Source: Lentibacillus persicus (GTDB lineage: Bacteria > Bacillota > Bacilli > Bacillales > Amphibacillaceae). Taken from it: a stretch of DNA of 64,000 nucleotides. Below the pieces are notes generated by a model. The model saw only the letters and a program-made list of their open reading frames with translations. It did not search any database and was not told the DNA's origin. Each line of letters starts with the position of its first letter. Position 1 is the first letter of the stretch. A program made the position numbers and the translations under genes. The stretch covers positions 62,001 to 126,000 of the forward strand of contig NZ_FOMR01000006.1 in NCBI RefSeq assembly GCF_900112705.1. The letters are read 5' to 3'. Of this stretch, positions 47,418 through 56,682 are shown in pieces.

Positions 47418-47668
47418 AAACGAGGCTGGGACAAAAGGGTTAAAGCAATTAAAAAGACGAACGATTATTAGGATAGGGAGCGGGATCCACCGCTCCGGAA
47501 ATATGCTTCGCTTTCCGCGGGCGGCTGGTGAGCCAACTCGTGCCAAGGCACTTCGTTGTCTCACCTATGCCTCTCTTCCCGCAGGAGTCTACGCATATTT
47601 CCTCCGCTAACCTTTATTTATCGTTCGTCCTTTATACTGTGAATATAAGTTTTGTCCCAGCCTCGTTT
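47418..47668. repeat. Foldback repeat element C with GGCTGGGACAAAA ends
   Basis: Perfect 19-bp terminal arms AAACGAGGCTGGGACAAAA (47418-47436) and its inverse (47650-47668) flank a second inverted pair GACGAACGAT/ATCGTTCGTC (47456-47465, 47620-47629) and then the 106-bp foldback unit 47497-47602 bounded by GGAAATATGC/GCATATTTCC. The unit is inverted relative to those in elements A and B. Confidence 0.85.
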
Positions 47669-47681
47669 CACAGACTCTATT

Positions 47682-48968
47682 TTATCGTTGTTTGGCAAAT
47701 TGTTCTGTTTCGGTTGATCCCGCTAAGGCTCCGGTCGATGATGTGCCCCCTGAGATAACCTGTGCCACTTCATCAAAATAACCAGTTCCGACTTCCCGTT
47801 GGTGCCGTGTGGCAGTGTAGCCATATGTTTCACTTGCAAATTCGTTTTGTTGCAATTCCGAATAAGCTTTCATGCCCTCTTTTTTATATTTTCTTGCTAA
47901 ATCAAACATACTATGATTCAGTGCATGGAAGCCTGCCAATGTTACAAATTGGAACTTGTAGCCCATTTTACCCAATTCGCGCTGAAAGTCAGCTATTTCG
48001 TCATCAGAAAGCTTTTGCTTCCAGTTAAACGAAGGTGAACAATTGTAGGCAAGCAATTTATTTGGGTATTTTTCATGAATAGCATCGGCAAACTTCTGCG
48101 CTTCTTCCAAGTTTGGTTCAGACGTTTCACACCAAATCATATCAGCATATGGCGCATAAGCAATTCCACGGGCAATCGCCTGATCAATGCCTGCATTGGT
48201 GCGGAAAAATCCTTCTGCTGTCCGCTCATCTGTTATAAATGGCGTATCATATGGGTCAAGATCACTTGTGATCATATCAGCCGCATTGGCGTCTGTTCGA
48301 GCAATTATAAGTGTCGGTGTTCCCATTACATCTGCTGCTAACCGTGCTGAAATCAGATTCCTGACAGCGGTCTGGGTCGGCAGCAATACTTTCCCCCCCA
48401 AATGGCCGCATTTCTTTTCGGATGACAACTGATCTTCAAAATGGACCGCCGAGGCACCAGACTCGATCATTGCCTTCATTAATTCAAAAACATTCAATTG
48501 GCCGCCAAACCCGGCTTCGGCATCGGCCACGATCGGTGCAAACCAGTCAATCGAATCATCACCTTCAGCATGATGAATCTGGTCTGCACGCTGCAGTGAC
48601 TGGTTAATCCGTTTCACAACATTCGGCACGCTGTTCGCCGGGTACAGGCTTTGGTCCGGATACATTTGACCGGCAAGGTTAGCATCCGCAGCTACCTGCC
48701 ATCCGCTCAAGTAAATCGCCTGCAGACCTGCTTTAACTTGCTGAACCGCTTGGTTGCCCGTTAATGCTCCCAGCGCATTTACGTAATCTTCATTATTAAC
48801 GAGATGCCATAATTTTTCAGCGCCCTTTTTGGCAAGTGTATGTTCAATATCGATGGAACCTCTTAACCGGTCAACATCCTCCGCAGAATAGGGGCGTTCA
48901 ACTCCGACCCACCGCAAATCATTTTCCCATTCATTCTTTATTCCTTCAATCCGTGTTTTTCGATCCAT
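47682..48968 (-). CDS. aceA: Isocitrate lyase
   Basis: The 428-residue glyoxylate-cycle enzyme splits isocitrate to glyoxylate and succinate. The catalytic motif KKCGH is at residues 185-189, with [11 protein letters not shown] (about 146) and [11 protein letters not shown] (about 305-315) as metal/substrate blocks. It lets the cell grow on acetyl-CoA, in line with the fad operon nearby. No malate synthase gene is adjacent. The ribosome site is AAAGGGGAG. Confidence 0.96.
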   Translation of the reverse strand: MDRKTRIEGIKNEWENDLRWVGVERPYSAEDVDRLRGSIDIEHTLAKKGAEKLWHLVNNEDYVNALGALTGNQAVQQVKAGLQAIYLSGWQVAADANLAGQMYPDQSLYPANSVPNVVKRINQSLQRADQIHHAEGDDSIDWFAPIVADAEAGFGGQLNVFELMKAMIESGASAVHFEDQLSSEKKCGHLGGKVLLPTQTAVRNLISARLAADVMGTPTLIIARTDANAADMITSDLDPYDTPFITDERTAEGFFRTNAGIDQAIARGIAYAPYADMIWCETSEPNLEEAQKFADAIHEKYPNKLLAYNCSPSFNWKQKLSDDEIADFQRELGKMGYKFQFVTLAGFHALNHSMFDLARKYKKEGMKAYSELQQNEFASETYGYTATRHQREVGTGYFDEVAQVISGGTSSTGALAGSTETEQFAKQR

Positions 48969-49113
48969 GAAACGTCTCCCCTTTTATTATAATAATTAAA
49001 TTATTCCCCTTTGTTGTTTGGCAATTAATCTCGCTGCCGACACGTTTAACAGTTTTGTTATAATACAATTAAATTAAATAAACATTGTTATATAACAAGG
49101 TAGCTAAAAAAAA

Positions 49114-49209
49114 TTACTCTTCCTTCTTTGACAAACAATAATCACATTCCAGCGTGTAACTGTGATGATCCACCCGCTTTCCACATTCCGGACAAGTTGG
49201 CATTTTCAT
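49114..49209 (-). CDS. Tiny zinc-ribbon protein, YhfH-like, 31 residues
   Basis: This gene was read directly. It begins MKMPTCPECGKRVDHHSY and has a second Cys pair in ECDYCLS, so CxxC-x(15)-CxxC forms a zinc ribbon. It resembles the small YhfH family of Bacillaceae. An AAAGGAGG ribosome site is 7-8 nt before the ATG, unusually strong for such a short frame. It lies alone upstream of aceA. Confidence 0.75.
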   Translation of the reverse strand: MKMPTCPECGKRVDHHSYTLECDYCLSKKEE

Positions 49210-49390
49210 ATTGAAAACCTCCTTTCTTTTATACAACAGAACCAATAATTTATTTAATTGTTATAATACAGTCTATTGAATAATTTTTAAAAATGCAACC
49301 CCTTTTTTAATTTTTTATAAAAAAATTTGCAAATACACCTTTTTATTGGAAAAATGGATACGTGAAGGAAGCAAAGTGGAGATGAAATTA

Positions 49391-50410
49391 ATGAAGCACT
49401 TTAAACTGGCCGGAAGCCGTGTTGTAAAGACTGGGGTCGCCATTTTTATCACTGCCTGGATTTGCGAGCTACTTGACTGGCCGCCGGTTTTTGCTGTGAT
49501 TACAGCTATCGTTACAATTGAGCCCACTGTATCTGATTCAATTAAAAAAGGAATCATACGGTTTCCAGCTTCGGCAATCGGCTCAGCATATGCTGTGCTT
49601 TTCATAACGCTATTCGGTCATTCACCGCTGACATACGCATTAGCAGCTGTGTTCACGATTGCCACATGTGTCCGTTTAAAGCTGCATGCCGGTCTGCTTG
49701 TTGCCACATTAACCTCTGTTGCAATGGTCGAAGTGATTCACACCAATGTCCTAATGTCTTTTTTTATCCGGCTGGGGACCACAACTATAGGTCTAAGCGT
49801 ATCAACAGTAATCAATTTATTTATGCTCCCGCCTGAATATACGAAAGAGATTGCAGATAGGCTGGAGACAATAGCCTATCGTTCCGGGATTGCTGTCGAA
49901 CGAGTTTTTCATGATATCCTCGATGAACAGCACCAAATAGTGGTCGTTGAACAGGAACTTACAGACCAATTGGATAAAATGATTCGCCAGACTGAACAAT
50001 TGATTCGTTTTCAAAAAGAAGAGTCTAAGTATCATCCGCTTGTTGGAAGTGACCTTACACAATTTGAGCAAAGTCAGAAACACCTTATCCAGCTGCGATT
50101 TATCAACTATCATATAGAAAATCTTGTTTATTCATCATTCGACATCACCGATTGGCCAGCGGAAAAACGATCGGATATCGCTAATGCTGTAACCGCTATG
50201 GCACAATCACTTAAACATCCGAATGCATTTGAATTACAAGAACACAGAAAACAGTTCAACCGATTGACTGAAATTTTTTGGGATGATACAGAGGCCATTA
50301 CGACCGCCAAAAAAAGATATCCCGATGAATTACCGCCAGAACTCAAAATCCTTTATGAACTTTTATCTATTTATAACCTTGTCGAAAATTATTACAAAAA
50401 GCCACAATAA
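49391..50410 (+). CDS. Aromatic acid exporter family (ArAE/FUSC-type) membrane protein
   Basis: The 339-residue protein has about five N-terminal membrane segments (about 8-160: VVKTGVAIFITAWICELLDWPPVFAVITAIVTIEPTVSDSIKKG) and a C-terminal cytoplasmic helical domain (about 165-339). This is the ArAE_1 / FUSC half-size architecture. Substrate unknown. The ATG at 49391 has GGAG 8 nt upstream; ATG 49382 and the frame from 49346 are alternatives. Confidence 0.78.
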   Translation: MKHFKLAGSRVVKTGVAIFITAWICELLDWPPVFAVITAIVTIEPTVSDSIKKGIIRFPASAIGSAYAVLFITLFGHSPLTYALAAVFTIATCVRLKLHAGLLVATLTSVAMVEVIHTNVLMSFFIRLGTTTIGLSVSTVINLFMLPPEYTKEIADRLETIAYRSGIAVERVFHDILDEQHQIVVVEQELTDQLDKMIRQTEQLIRFQKEESKYHPLVGSDLTQFEQSQKHLIQLRFINYHIENLVYSSFDITDWPAEKRSDIANAVTAMAQSLKHPNAFELQEHRKQFNRLTEIFWDDTEAITTAKKRYPDELPPELKILYELLSIYNLVENYYKKPQ

Positions 50411-50426
50411 TTACTTGTGGCTTTTT
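50396..50426. terminator. Bidirectional terminator between the ArAE-like gene and liaR
   Basis: AAAAAGCCACAA (50396-50407) and TTGTGGCTTTTT (50415-50426) are perfect 12-bp arms. The stop codon of the plus-strand gene lies just in the loop edge. Confidence 0.9.
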
Positions 50427-50436
50427 GTATGAACGA

Positions 50437-51069
50437 CTAAACCAGATTATGTTTAAATGCATATATAACAGCTTGTGTGCGGTCCTGGACTTCCAGTTTG
50501 CCCAGTATGTTACTAATATGAACTTTAACCGTTTTTAAAGCGATGAATAACTCCTCTGCTATCTCCTGGTTCGTCTTTCCCTGTGCAACGAGCATGAGGA
50601 CTTCCATTTCACGATTGGTTAACTGATCATGCAGATTGTCGGTACGCTTTTTTCGCATACGATTCATGATTTTACCGGTTACTTCAGGCTCCAGTATCGA
50701 TTCGCCATCATACGTTTTCCTGATTGCTTTGGCAATCTCGCTTGCTTTTGATGTCTTAAGCATATAACTGATTGCGCCTGCTTCAAGCGCCGGGTAAACC
50801 TTTTCATCATCAAGAAAACTGGTGACTACAATAATTTTTGCCTCAGGCCATTGTTCAATGATCTGTTTTGTCGCTTCAATCCCGTCCATTTCCTTCATGA
50901 CCAGGTCCATCAAAATGATATCCGGCCGCAATTCCAAAGCTAACCGGACAGCTTCTCCGCCATCATCAGCCTCAGCTGTTACATTGATATCGGACTGGGC
51001 GGATAAATAGGCCGTTACACCAATCCTGACCATCTCATGATCGTCAGCAAACAAGACATTAATCAACAT
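50437..51069 (-). CDS. liaR: Response regulator LiaR (NarL/LuxR type)
   Basis: The 210-residue regulator has a receiver domain with FADDHEMVRIG (acidic pocket) and phospho-Asp in PDIILMDLVMKEMDG (about 54), and a LuxR-type HTH (about 143-205: LTNREMEVLMLVAQGKTNQEIAEELFIALKTVKVHISNIL). The ATG at 51069 follows AGAGGG; the GTG at 51075 is inside that ribosome site. It overlaps liaS and is phosphorylated by it. Confidence 0.9.
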   Translation of the reverse strand: MLINVLFADDHEMVRIGVTAYLSAQSDINVTAEADDGGEAVRLALELRPDIILMDLVMKEMDGIEATKQIIEQWPEAKIIVVTSFLDDEKVYPALEAGAISYMLKTSKASEIAKAIRKTYDGESILEPEVTGKIMNRMRKKRTDNLHDQLTNREMEVLMLVAQGKTNQEIAEELFIALKTVKVHISNILGKLEVQDRTQAVIYAFKHNLV

Positions 51070-52102
51070 TTTCACCCTCTTTCCTTAAAGCAGGCACTTT
51101 TACTTCCGTTCGTGTGCCTTCCATCGGGAGGCTGACCACTTTAAACGTACCGCCAATTTCAGAGGCCCGCTCATGCATATTTTGCAGCCCATAAGAGCTG
51201 GTTCTTGTGTTTTCTGTATCGAAACCAACACCGTCATCAGCGATGCGCAATATAATCATTTCATCACGCCTGATAAGCATCACATTCAGCGACGTTGCCT
51301 TGGCATGTCTGAATGTATTGGAAACCGATTCCTGTACGATTCTAAACAATTGATCTTCCACACCCTTATCAATCGGGAATTCTTCAAGCTTGGAATCAAT
51401 TTTCATCGGTACCTTTTGCGTCAGTTCTGATAGCAGTTCCCTGGTACCATCCTGCAGTGACCTCCCTTTTAAAGCGATAGGTCTTAAATGAAGCAGCAAT
51501 GCCCGCATCTCAAGCTGGGACTGATGGATCATTTTCTCCACCATTTGAAGCTGTTTATTGATGGATGGATCTTCAGGAGGGTTGGATTCATTGATAGCCG
51601 ACATCATCATCGACGCTGCAAATAGCTGCTGGCTGACTGAATCATGCAATTCCCTTGCCAGACGGTTTCTTTCCTGGACAACAATTTCCTGCAGACTTTT
51701 TTCTCTATCCTCTGCTCTTTCGCTCGCTAATCGCTGGGCATTCTCAGTCTGTAAGCGTATCTTTTCCTGTATTTGTTCCATCTGCCGCCGAACTTTATCC
51801 AATTCTTTGTAAGGTTCATCATCGGCAGATAGTTTCTCACCTTTTTCAATTTCATCCAAATGCCTTGAAACACTCTGCAGCCGCTGTCTCCAATACCACC
51901 CAGTGGTGATGCCAATAATTGCTCCGGCGACAATCGGAACGCTTGGAACCAATACGAAAAACGGAACATCATATAGGGTGCTTTCCATGATAAGTGCCCA
52001 GTCATTAAGCGGAAAGACCGCAAACGTTATACCAAGCATCACCAAAGTTATCAATAAGCTGAATAATATCGCAGCGAAAACATGCCGTAAAATAGGGCTC
52101 AT
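51059..52102 (-). CDS. liaS: Sensor histidine kinase LiaS
   Basis: The 347-residue kinase has two membrane segments (about 10-35 and 48-68) with a very short outside loop, a linker coiled coil, the HisKA_3 box NRLARELHDSVSQQLFAASMM (phospho-His about 155) and an HATPase domain (about 240-340: DGVGFDTENTRTSSYGLQNMHERA). This intramembrane-sensing layout is that of LiaS, which reports cell-envelope antibiotic stress. Its ATG overlaps the liaF stop by 4 nt. Confidence 0.9.
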   Translation of the reverse strand: MSPILRHVFAAILFSLLITLVMLGITFAVFPLNDWALIMESTLYDVPFFVLVPSVPIVAGAIIGITTGWYWRQRLQSVSRHLDEIEKGEKLSADDEPYKELDKVRRQMEQIQEKIRLQTENAQRLASERAEDREKSLQEIVVQERNRLARELHDSVSQQLFAASMMMSAINESNPPEDPSINKQLQMVEKMIHQSQLEMRALLLHLRPIALKGRSLQDGTRELLSELTQKVPMKIDSKLEEFPIDKGVEDQLFRIVQESVSNTFRHAKATSLNVMLIRRDEMIILRIADDGVGFDTENTRTSSYGLQNMHERASEIGGTFKVVSLPMEGTRTEVKVPALRKEGENVD

Positions 52103-52827
52103 ATCCGTCTCACCTCGATATCACCGGAAAACAATGATGTAACAATTTTCACCCTTGGGAATGTTGTATCATAATTTTCTGTTTGATATAAAAGCGACTG
52201 ATTCATCAGTTTCCAATGATGCTTGCCCAAAATATGAGCCCGGCCAAAAATAGAACTGTGATGGACGCTTAATTCCACCTCGTAAGGAACATAAATAATG
52301 ATGTTTCCAACCATATGACGAATTGAAATAATCGCTGTATCATTCGGTAGAACGGTGTTGCTTAGATCAATTATACGATCCCCGAATATTCCATGAATAT
52401 TGACATCCCGCCACTGATAGGATGCTTCCGAAGTATGCTGGTCACCAAAAACGTTAGCATCAAACAACGGTTCCAGCTGAATGACCTCATCCACATCAAC
52501 AAAGTCATGGGGGAGTTCAGGTTGTATATGTTCTGCTTCCTGCTTTGATTTTGAATAATTAATAAGAAATATAACAATTGCTGCTAAAATCAGAAAGCGG
52601 ACCGCCAGCATATTCAAAATAGCGAACACAAGCCCGACAACACCGAGCCAGAATAAAATCTTAGCCCACAATTGCGTGAATTTTTTCCAACCAATATAGA
52701 CAAGAAATCCTGAGAATATCGCTGAAACAATCATTCCGCCATGGAAAAACGCAACTTCTATGACAAAAAGGATCACTCCAACGATCAATATCCAGTTAAA
52801 TGTATCGGTCGACAAACGTCTGCTCAT
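52099..52827 (-). CDS. liaF: LiaF, inhibitor of LiaRS signalling
   Basis: The 242-residue protein has four N-terminal membrane segments (about 10-105) and a beta-rich cytoplasmic DUF2154 domain (about 150-240: GDRIIDLSNTVLPNDTAIISIRHMVGNIIIYVPYEVE). LiaF keeps LiaRS off without stress. The ribosome site is AAAGGGGAT. It couples directly to liaS. Confidence 0.9.
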   Translation of the reverse strand: MSRRLSTDTFNWILIVGVILFVIEVAFFHGGMIVSAIFSGFLVYIGWKKFTQLWAKILFWLGVVGLVFAILNMLAVRFLILAAIVIFLINYSKSKQEAEHIQPELPHDFVDVDEVIQLEPLFDANVFGDQHTSEASYQWRDVNIHGIFGDRIIDLSNTVLPNDTAIISIRHMVGNIIIYVPYEVELSVHHSSIFGRAHILGKHHWKLMNQSLLYQTENYDTTFPRVKIVTSLFSGDIEVRRI

Positions 52828-52918
52828 GAAGTGATCCCCTTTCTTTATATGTAGAATAGACGCAGAACACTGCGCCTGTTCAGTATATCATGTTTCAAAG
52901 ACTTACTGAATGAAACAA

Positions 52919-53548
52919 TTAATTCGCCTGTTCCTTCATCTCTTTTTCGAGCTTGGCAATTTTGCTGTCGAATGTGCTGCGATAATAGGAACTATTTACT
53001 TTGTACTCAATCCCTTCAATATACTGTTCCAACTCCTCAAAGCGGGAGAAAAGTTTATCTGATGTATCTTCAATGACTTGACTGATTTGGTGATTGGCGT
53101 GTGCCACATTTTCGCGTCCCATTAATTCCATCCGGCGCAGTTGCATATCTTTCAGTTTATGTTTCATTTCTTCATATTTCTGTTCCAATGTTTCCAGCTG
53201 GCTGAGTGCTTCTTCTCGGGAAGTCTTCATACGATCTGCACGTGCTTGATATTCTTCATGTTCTTTTACAGCGAATGCACGCATCTCTTCTTCACCGGCT
53301 TTTTCAGCGATTCCGGACTGTTCCAGACGCTTATCGGCCATGTCCTGAGCCTTTTGATACTCCCTTGTAAACTCATCTTTCAATCTGTATTGACGTTCGA
53401 CAAGCTTCCGTACTTTTTCTTTTTCCTGCTCACTCTGACGCAAATATTGATTGAGTGATGCAAGTGGGTTTTTTTGCTCTTTTTGATCCAGCATATTATG
53501 AAGATCCGCTGAAACAGTATCTTTCATTCGAGTCCAAATATTTGACAT
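52919..53548 (-). CDS. liaH: PspA/IM30 family envelope-stress protein LiaH
   Basis: The 209-residue protein is almost entirely coiled coil (about 25-205), typical of PspA/LiaH. Its N-terminus MSNIWTRMKDTVSADLHNMLD is the amphipathic helix, and NPLASLNQYLRQSEQE is a family block. LiaH oligomers protect a damaged membrane. The ribosome site is AGAAGGAG. It follows liaI closely; 91 nt with a short CGCAG/CTGCG hairpin separate it from liaF. Confidence 0.9.
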   Translation of the reverse strand: MSNIWTRMKDTVSADLHNMLDQKEQKNPLASLNQYLRQSEQEKEKVRKLVERQYRLKDEFTREYQKAQDMADKRLEQSGIAEKAGEEEMRAFAVKEHEEYQARADRMKTSREEALSQLETLEQKYEEMKHKLKDMQLRRMELMGRENVAHANHQISQVIEDTSDKLFSRFEELEQYIEGIEYKVNSSYYRSTFDSKIAKLEKEMKEQAN

Positions 53549-53565
53549 CTAAAACACTCCTTCTG

Positions 53566-53916
53566 TTATAATCGATTAATTTCTGCCCACTGACGCTCAA
53601 AGTTTTGAAATGGATCATTATCTTCCTTCAACGGCCCTACTGGATCGTCATTTCGCCAACTTTTATAAATGAGGTATAACGCGTATGCCGCTGCAACACC
53701 AAGCACTGCATAAAGGTTGGATAATCCAATTCCTATGACAATCAATCCGGCAATGACCCAGCCAATTTTGCCTAGAGTGGAATCGGTTTTGATAAACTGT
53801 TTAAAGATCACATACAGGAGCCAAATACTTAGTCCCAGCACTATCATCGGGCCAAGATTTGCCAGTAAAATGAAAAACGCCAGTAACCCTCCAATAAATA
53901 GCAAAAACTTCTTCAT
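53566..53916 (-). CDS. liaI: LiaI-like membrane protein
   Basis: The 116-residue protein has three to four membrane segments (about 4-85) and an acidic cytoplasmic tail (RNDDPVGPLKEDNDPFQNFERQW). LiaI anchors LiaH at the membrane in B. subtilis. Sequence identity to LiaI is weak, so the call rests on topology and gene order. The ATG at 53916 follows GGAGGTGAG. It is the first gene of the lia cluster. Confidence 0.75.
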   Translation of the reverse strand: MKKFLLFIGGLLAFFILLANLGPMIVLGLSIWLLYVIFKQFIKTDSTLGKIGWVIAGLIVIGIGLSNLYAVLGVAAAYALYLIYKSWRNDDPVGPLKEDNDPFQNFERQWAEINRL

Positions 53917-54070
53917 ACATCTCACCTCCTTTCTTACATTTATCATATCGAGTTATTGGTTCCACGATAATGAACCAGCGCCATATTTTTAACTAAGCCT
54001 TCAGGCGTATGGCATAAAGTCGGACATTTATGAGCAGTTTGCTGCCGTTTTTTTATGAATCTTGACATTT

Positions 54071-54103
54071 AAAAAAGGTATCCCTGAAAGAATGGGATAC
54101 CTT
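54071..54103 (-). terminator. Terminator of the flavin oxidoreductase gene
   Basis: On the minus strand AAGGTATCCC and GGGATACCTT are perfect 10-bp arms, followed by TTTTAAA. Confidence 0.9.
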
Positions 54104-54134
54104 CGATAATTCGGTTATACATTATTAAACATGT

Positions 54135-55139
54135 CTAGTCCGTTTTCAGCATTTCTTTTGCCAGCAATTCATACGAATTTTTTCGTGCTTCATAACTATG
54201 TGTAATCGTGACGATCATCCATTCATCCACATCGTATGACAGTTGTAATTGTTCAAGCTGCTTTTTTACTTCATGCGGATTTCCCACGATCAGTTTATTT
54301 GTCATATGTCGAAGCTTTTCTTTTTCTTCATCCGAGTAATTATAATTTTTCGCTTCCGAAACGGTCGGAACCTTTCCGTCCCCTTCTCCTTTATCGCGTT
54401 GAATAGACCACAATTGATTACTTAAGGCCAAATCCCGTGCTTCTTCGGTCGTTTCAGCACATATAACCGAAACGGCAGCAATTTTTTCGGGCGTTTTATC
54501 GGGATATTGCGCAGCAAATTTCTCGGTATATGTTCTCATAATAGCCGGCCCTTTCTGATCACTCATGAAATAGCCAAATGTATACGGAAGCCCTTTCTCA
54601 GCAGCAGCAATCGCGCTCTTCTCACTTGTCCCAAGCATCCATGGCTGTGGTGAGAAATCAGGAACAGGCGTCGGACTGATTTTTGCATACATGTCATTTT
54701 CTTTAAAATCACGTTGCAAAAAACGTATTAATTCATCCAGTTTGTCCGGCATTTTGCGCACATTTTGCAGGTAATTGCCGGACAATGCAATCGAAGCTTC
54801 AGCCGAACCTCCAGGGGCCCGTCCAATCCCTAAATCAACCCGTCCTGGATACAATGTTGCCAGTAAATTATAGGTTTCAGCGACTCTATAAGGTTTGTAG
54901 TGCGGCAGCAAAACTGCGCCTGCCCCAATTCGGATCCGCTCAGTCGCGGCTCCGATAATTCCTAGCATGACATCCGGATTAGGACAGGCGAGACCGGTGA
55001 AATCATGGTGCTCGGCAATCCAATACCGTGTGTAGCCCAGTTCGTCACCCACTCTTGCGAGTTCAACCGAAGCATTTAACGCCTCCCTCGGTGTTTTTCC
55101 ACTGGAGACAGGCGACTGATCTAATATACTAAGTCTCAT
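54135..55139 (-). CDS. LLM-class flavin-dependent oxidoreductase
   Basis: The 334-residue luciferase-like monooxygenase has the signature GYTRYWIAEHHDFTGLACPNPDVMLGIIGAATERIRIGAGAVLLPHYKPYRVAE (about 35-88) and DLGIGRAPGG (about 101). It belongs to the group-1 bacterial luciferase-like subfamily, F420/FMN-type TIM barrel. Bacillaceae use FMN; substrate unknown. Monocistronic with its own terminator. Confidence 0.85.
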   Translation of the reverse strand: MRLSILDQSPVSSGKTPREALNASVELARVGDELGYTRYWIAEHHDFTGLACPNPDVMLGIIGAATERIRIGAGAVLLPHYKPYRVAETYNLLATLYPGRVDLGIGRAPGGSAEASIALSGNYLQNVRKMPDKLDELIRFLQRDFKENDMYAKISPTPVPDFSPQPWMLGTSEKSAIAAAEKGLPYTFGYFMSDQKGPAIMRTYTEKFAAQYPDKTPEKIAAVSVICAETTEEARDLALSNQLWSIQRDKGEGDGKVPTVSEAKNYNYSDEEKEKLRHMTNKLIVGNPHEVKKQLEQLQLSYDVDEWMIVTITHSYEARKNSYELLAKEMLKTD

Positions 55140-55256
55140 TTAAAACATGCCCTCTTTCCAAAAAATGCTGTTGTTGTACCCCATTATAGTTGGTCGTGAC
55201 GAAAAAAAGAATTTATCCGCTCGCATTCTGTTACCTGTAAATGACATTTATAAAAT

Positions 55257-55303
55257 TAAAAAAGGAGCATACAATTCTGTTTCACAAAACTGCATGCTCC
55301 TTT
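55257..55303 (-). terminator. Terminator of the M42 peptidase gene
   Basis: On the minus strand AAAGGAGCATGCA and TGTATGCTCCTTT pair over 13 bp (one G-U) around a 17-nt loop, followed by TTTTAA. Confidence 0.88.
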
Positions 55304-55306
55304 TCA

Positions 55307-56359
55307 CTAACTGACCATATCTGAAAGCACGTAATGATATAGCAGCTTTTCGGTGTTTTCCAATGATGTTTCGTGTGTCCGTTCATATGCATGCGACGAG
55401 TCAATGCCCGGACCAATCAATCCATGCACGATATCGTTCCCGGCTCTAATAGCAGCTGATGCATCAGAGCCGTAGTATGGGTATATGTCCAACTTATAGC
55501 CAATGCCGTTTGACTTTGCCAGTTCCACAAGGTTTTGGCGAAGTGCATAATGATATGGCCCGCTGGCATCTTTCACACAAATGGACACCGTATATTCGTC
55601 AGTCGTCTGGCCATCACCCATCGCACCCATGTCTACAGCTAAATATTCAACCGTCTCAGGTGTTATGTTGGAATTCCCCCCATAGCCGATTTCTTCATTA
55701 TTGGAAATAAGAAAGTGCGTTGTATATGGAAGCTGTTTGTTTTCTTTCTTAAGTCTTTTTATAAGCTGTAATAAAATACCAACACTTGCCTTATCATCCA
55801 AATGGCGGGATTTAATAAACCCATTGCCTGTCATTTGAACACGCGGATCAAATGAAACAAAGTCACCCACTTCAATTCCGAGTTCATAAACATCTTCAGC
55901 ATTATTAACTTTGGCGTCAATTCTTATTTCCATATTCTCCTGATTGCGCTTAGCATCGCCTGCATCTTTATAAACGTGTACGGATGTCTGGTGCATCAAA
56001 ATCGTGCCGGTGAAAACGTGTCCGTCAGACGTATGTATGTCACAATATTCGCCTTCAATCGCGTTATACTTAAAGCCGCCGATCAAATCAAGACGGAGAC
56101 GCCCATTGCTCTTGACTTCTTTAACCATTGCACCAAGCGTGTCAACATGCGCAGTCAGCATCCGGTGGGCATTGTCATTTTCACCGGGCAGCGTTGCAAT
56201 CAGTCCGCCTTTATTGTTCCGTTTTGTATCAACCTGCAACGTTTTAAGCTGATCTTCAACAAATTTAATGGCTTTTTCGGTAAAGCCCGATGGACTCGGA
56301 ATTGTGACAATGTTCTTTATCAGTTCTTTAGTTTCGGTGGTGTTTGGGTAGCCAGTCAT
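55307..56359 (-). CDS. M42 family metallo-aminopeptidase
   Basis: The 350-residue peptidase has the metal ligands of the M42 family: AHVDTLGAMVKEV (about 69), RHLDDKASVGILL (about 183), NNEEIGYGGNS (about 215) and AVDMGAMGDG (about 237). GIDSSHAYERTHETSLENT near the C-terminus gives the last ligand. Such enzymes form large tetrahedral aminopeptidases with two zinc or cobalt ions. The ATG at 56359 follows AAAGGGGCG; the frame from 56401 has no site. Confidence 0.9.
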   Translation of the reverse strand: MTGYPNTTETKELIKNIVTIPSPSGFTEKAIKFVEDQLKTLQVDTKRNNKGGLIATLPGENDNAHRMLTAHVDTLGAMVKEVKSNGRLRLDLIGGFKYNAIEGEYCDIHTSDGHVFTGTILMHQTSVHVYKDAGDAKRNQENMEIRIDAKVNNAEDVYELGIEVGDFVSFDPRVQMTGNGFIKSRHLDDKASVGILLQLIKRLKKENKQLPYTTHFLISNNEEIGYGGNSNITPETVEYLAVDMGAMGDGQTTDEYTVSICVKDASGPYHYALRQNLVELAKSNGIGYKLDIYPYYGSDASAAIRAGNDIVHGLIGPGIDSSHAYERTHETSLENTEKLLYHYVLSDMVS

Positions 56360-56473
56360 GATTATTCGCCCCTTTATTATAGATTTTAATAATCTTAACA
56401 TACCTCAGAATCCAAATCATAAAGTGTATCACACTCAATTAATGATATTGTTGGCAAATAAAAAGTAAAAATA

Positions 56474-56482
56474 TGTTATAAT
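56474..56482 (+). promoter_or_regulatory. Extended -10 promoter of the toxin gene
   Basis: TGTTATAAT is a full extended -10 element; the -35 is poor. The predicted start is near 56489, giving a leader of about 73 nt. Confidence 0.6.
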
Positions 56483-56561
56483 GAATGGACAATAGATTGG
56501 CTTCGCATGAGGGGTTAGGCGCCTTCCTTTAGGGAGTTTTCCCAAAAAGGAGGTGATGCCT

Positions 56562-56645
56562 ATGGCTGTGGAGACTGTATTGACGCTAATGATATCCTTT
56601 GGGATGTTAATAGCGTTTATTATGTCAGACAACCATAAAAAATAA
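56562..56645 (+). CDS. Putative holin-like type I toxin, 27 residues
   Basis: This gene was read directly. It begins MAVETVLTLMISFGML and ends in a charged tail with NHKK; most of it is one membrane helix, the pattern of the Hol-Tox (TxpA/Bsr-like) toxins. The ribosome site AAGGAGGTGAT is fully complementary to 16S rRNA but is paired with TCCTTT (56525-56530) in a hairpin over GGGA/TCCC. A convergent antisense transcript overlaps its 3' part. Membrane toxicity is inferred from the family. Confidence 0.75.
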   Translation: MAVETVLTLMISFGMLIAFIMSDNHKK

Positions 56646-56682
56646 TCCCTCATTCGCTAATTAGCCAAGCACTGAGGGATTA
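56636..56682 (-). terminator. Terminator of the antisense RNA
   Basis: TAATCCCTCA (56643-56652) and TGAGGGATTA (56673-56682) are perfect 10-bp arms; on the minus strand TTTTTTAT follows. It overlaps the toxin stop codon. Confidence 0.75.

Larger units (their letters stand above)
47002..47681. other. Intergenic region between the CwlO-like gene and aceA
   Basis: The left part is the CwlO-like leader and promoter; 47130-47417 is AT-rich with nothing I can support; 47418-47668 is repeat element C, whose outer arm may end aceA transcripts. Confidence 0.65.

Noticed and set aside
47368-47610. Plus-strand frame of 80 codons in element C
   Set aside because: It lies inside foldback repeat DNA; other copies of the unit do not keep the frame.
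56435-56653. Minus-strand 72-codon frame across the toxin locus
   Set aside because: It opposes the toxin gene and its leader structures, has no ribosome site and would cover the antisense terminator.
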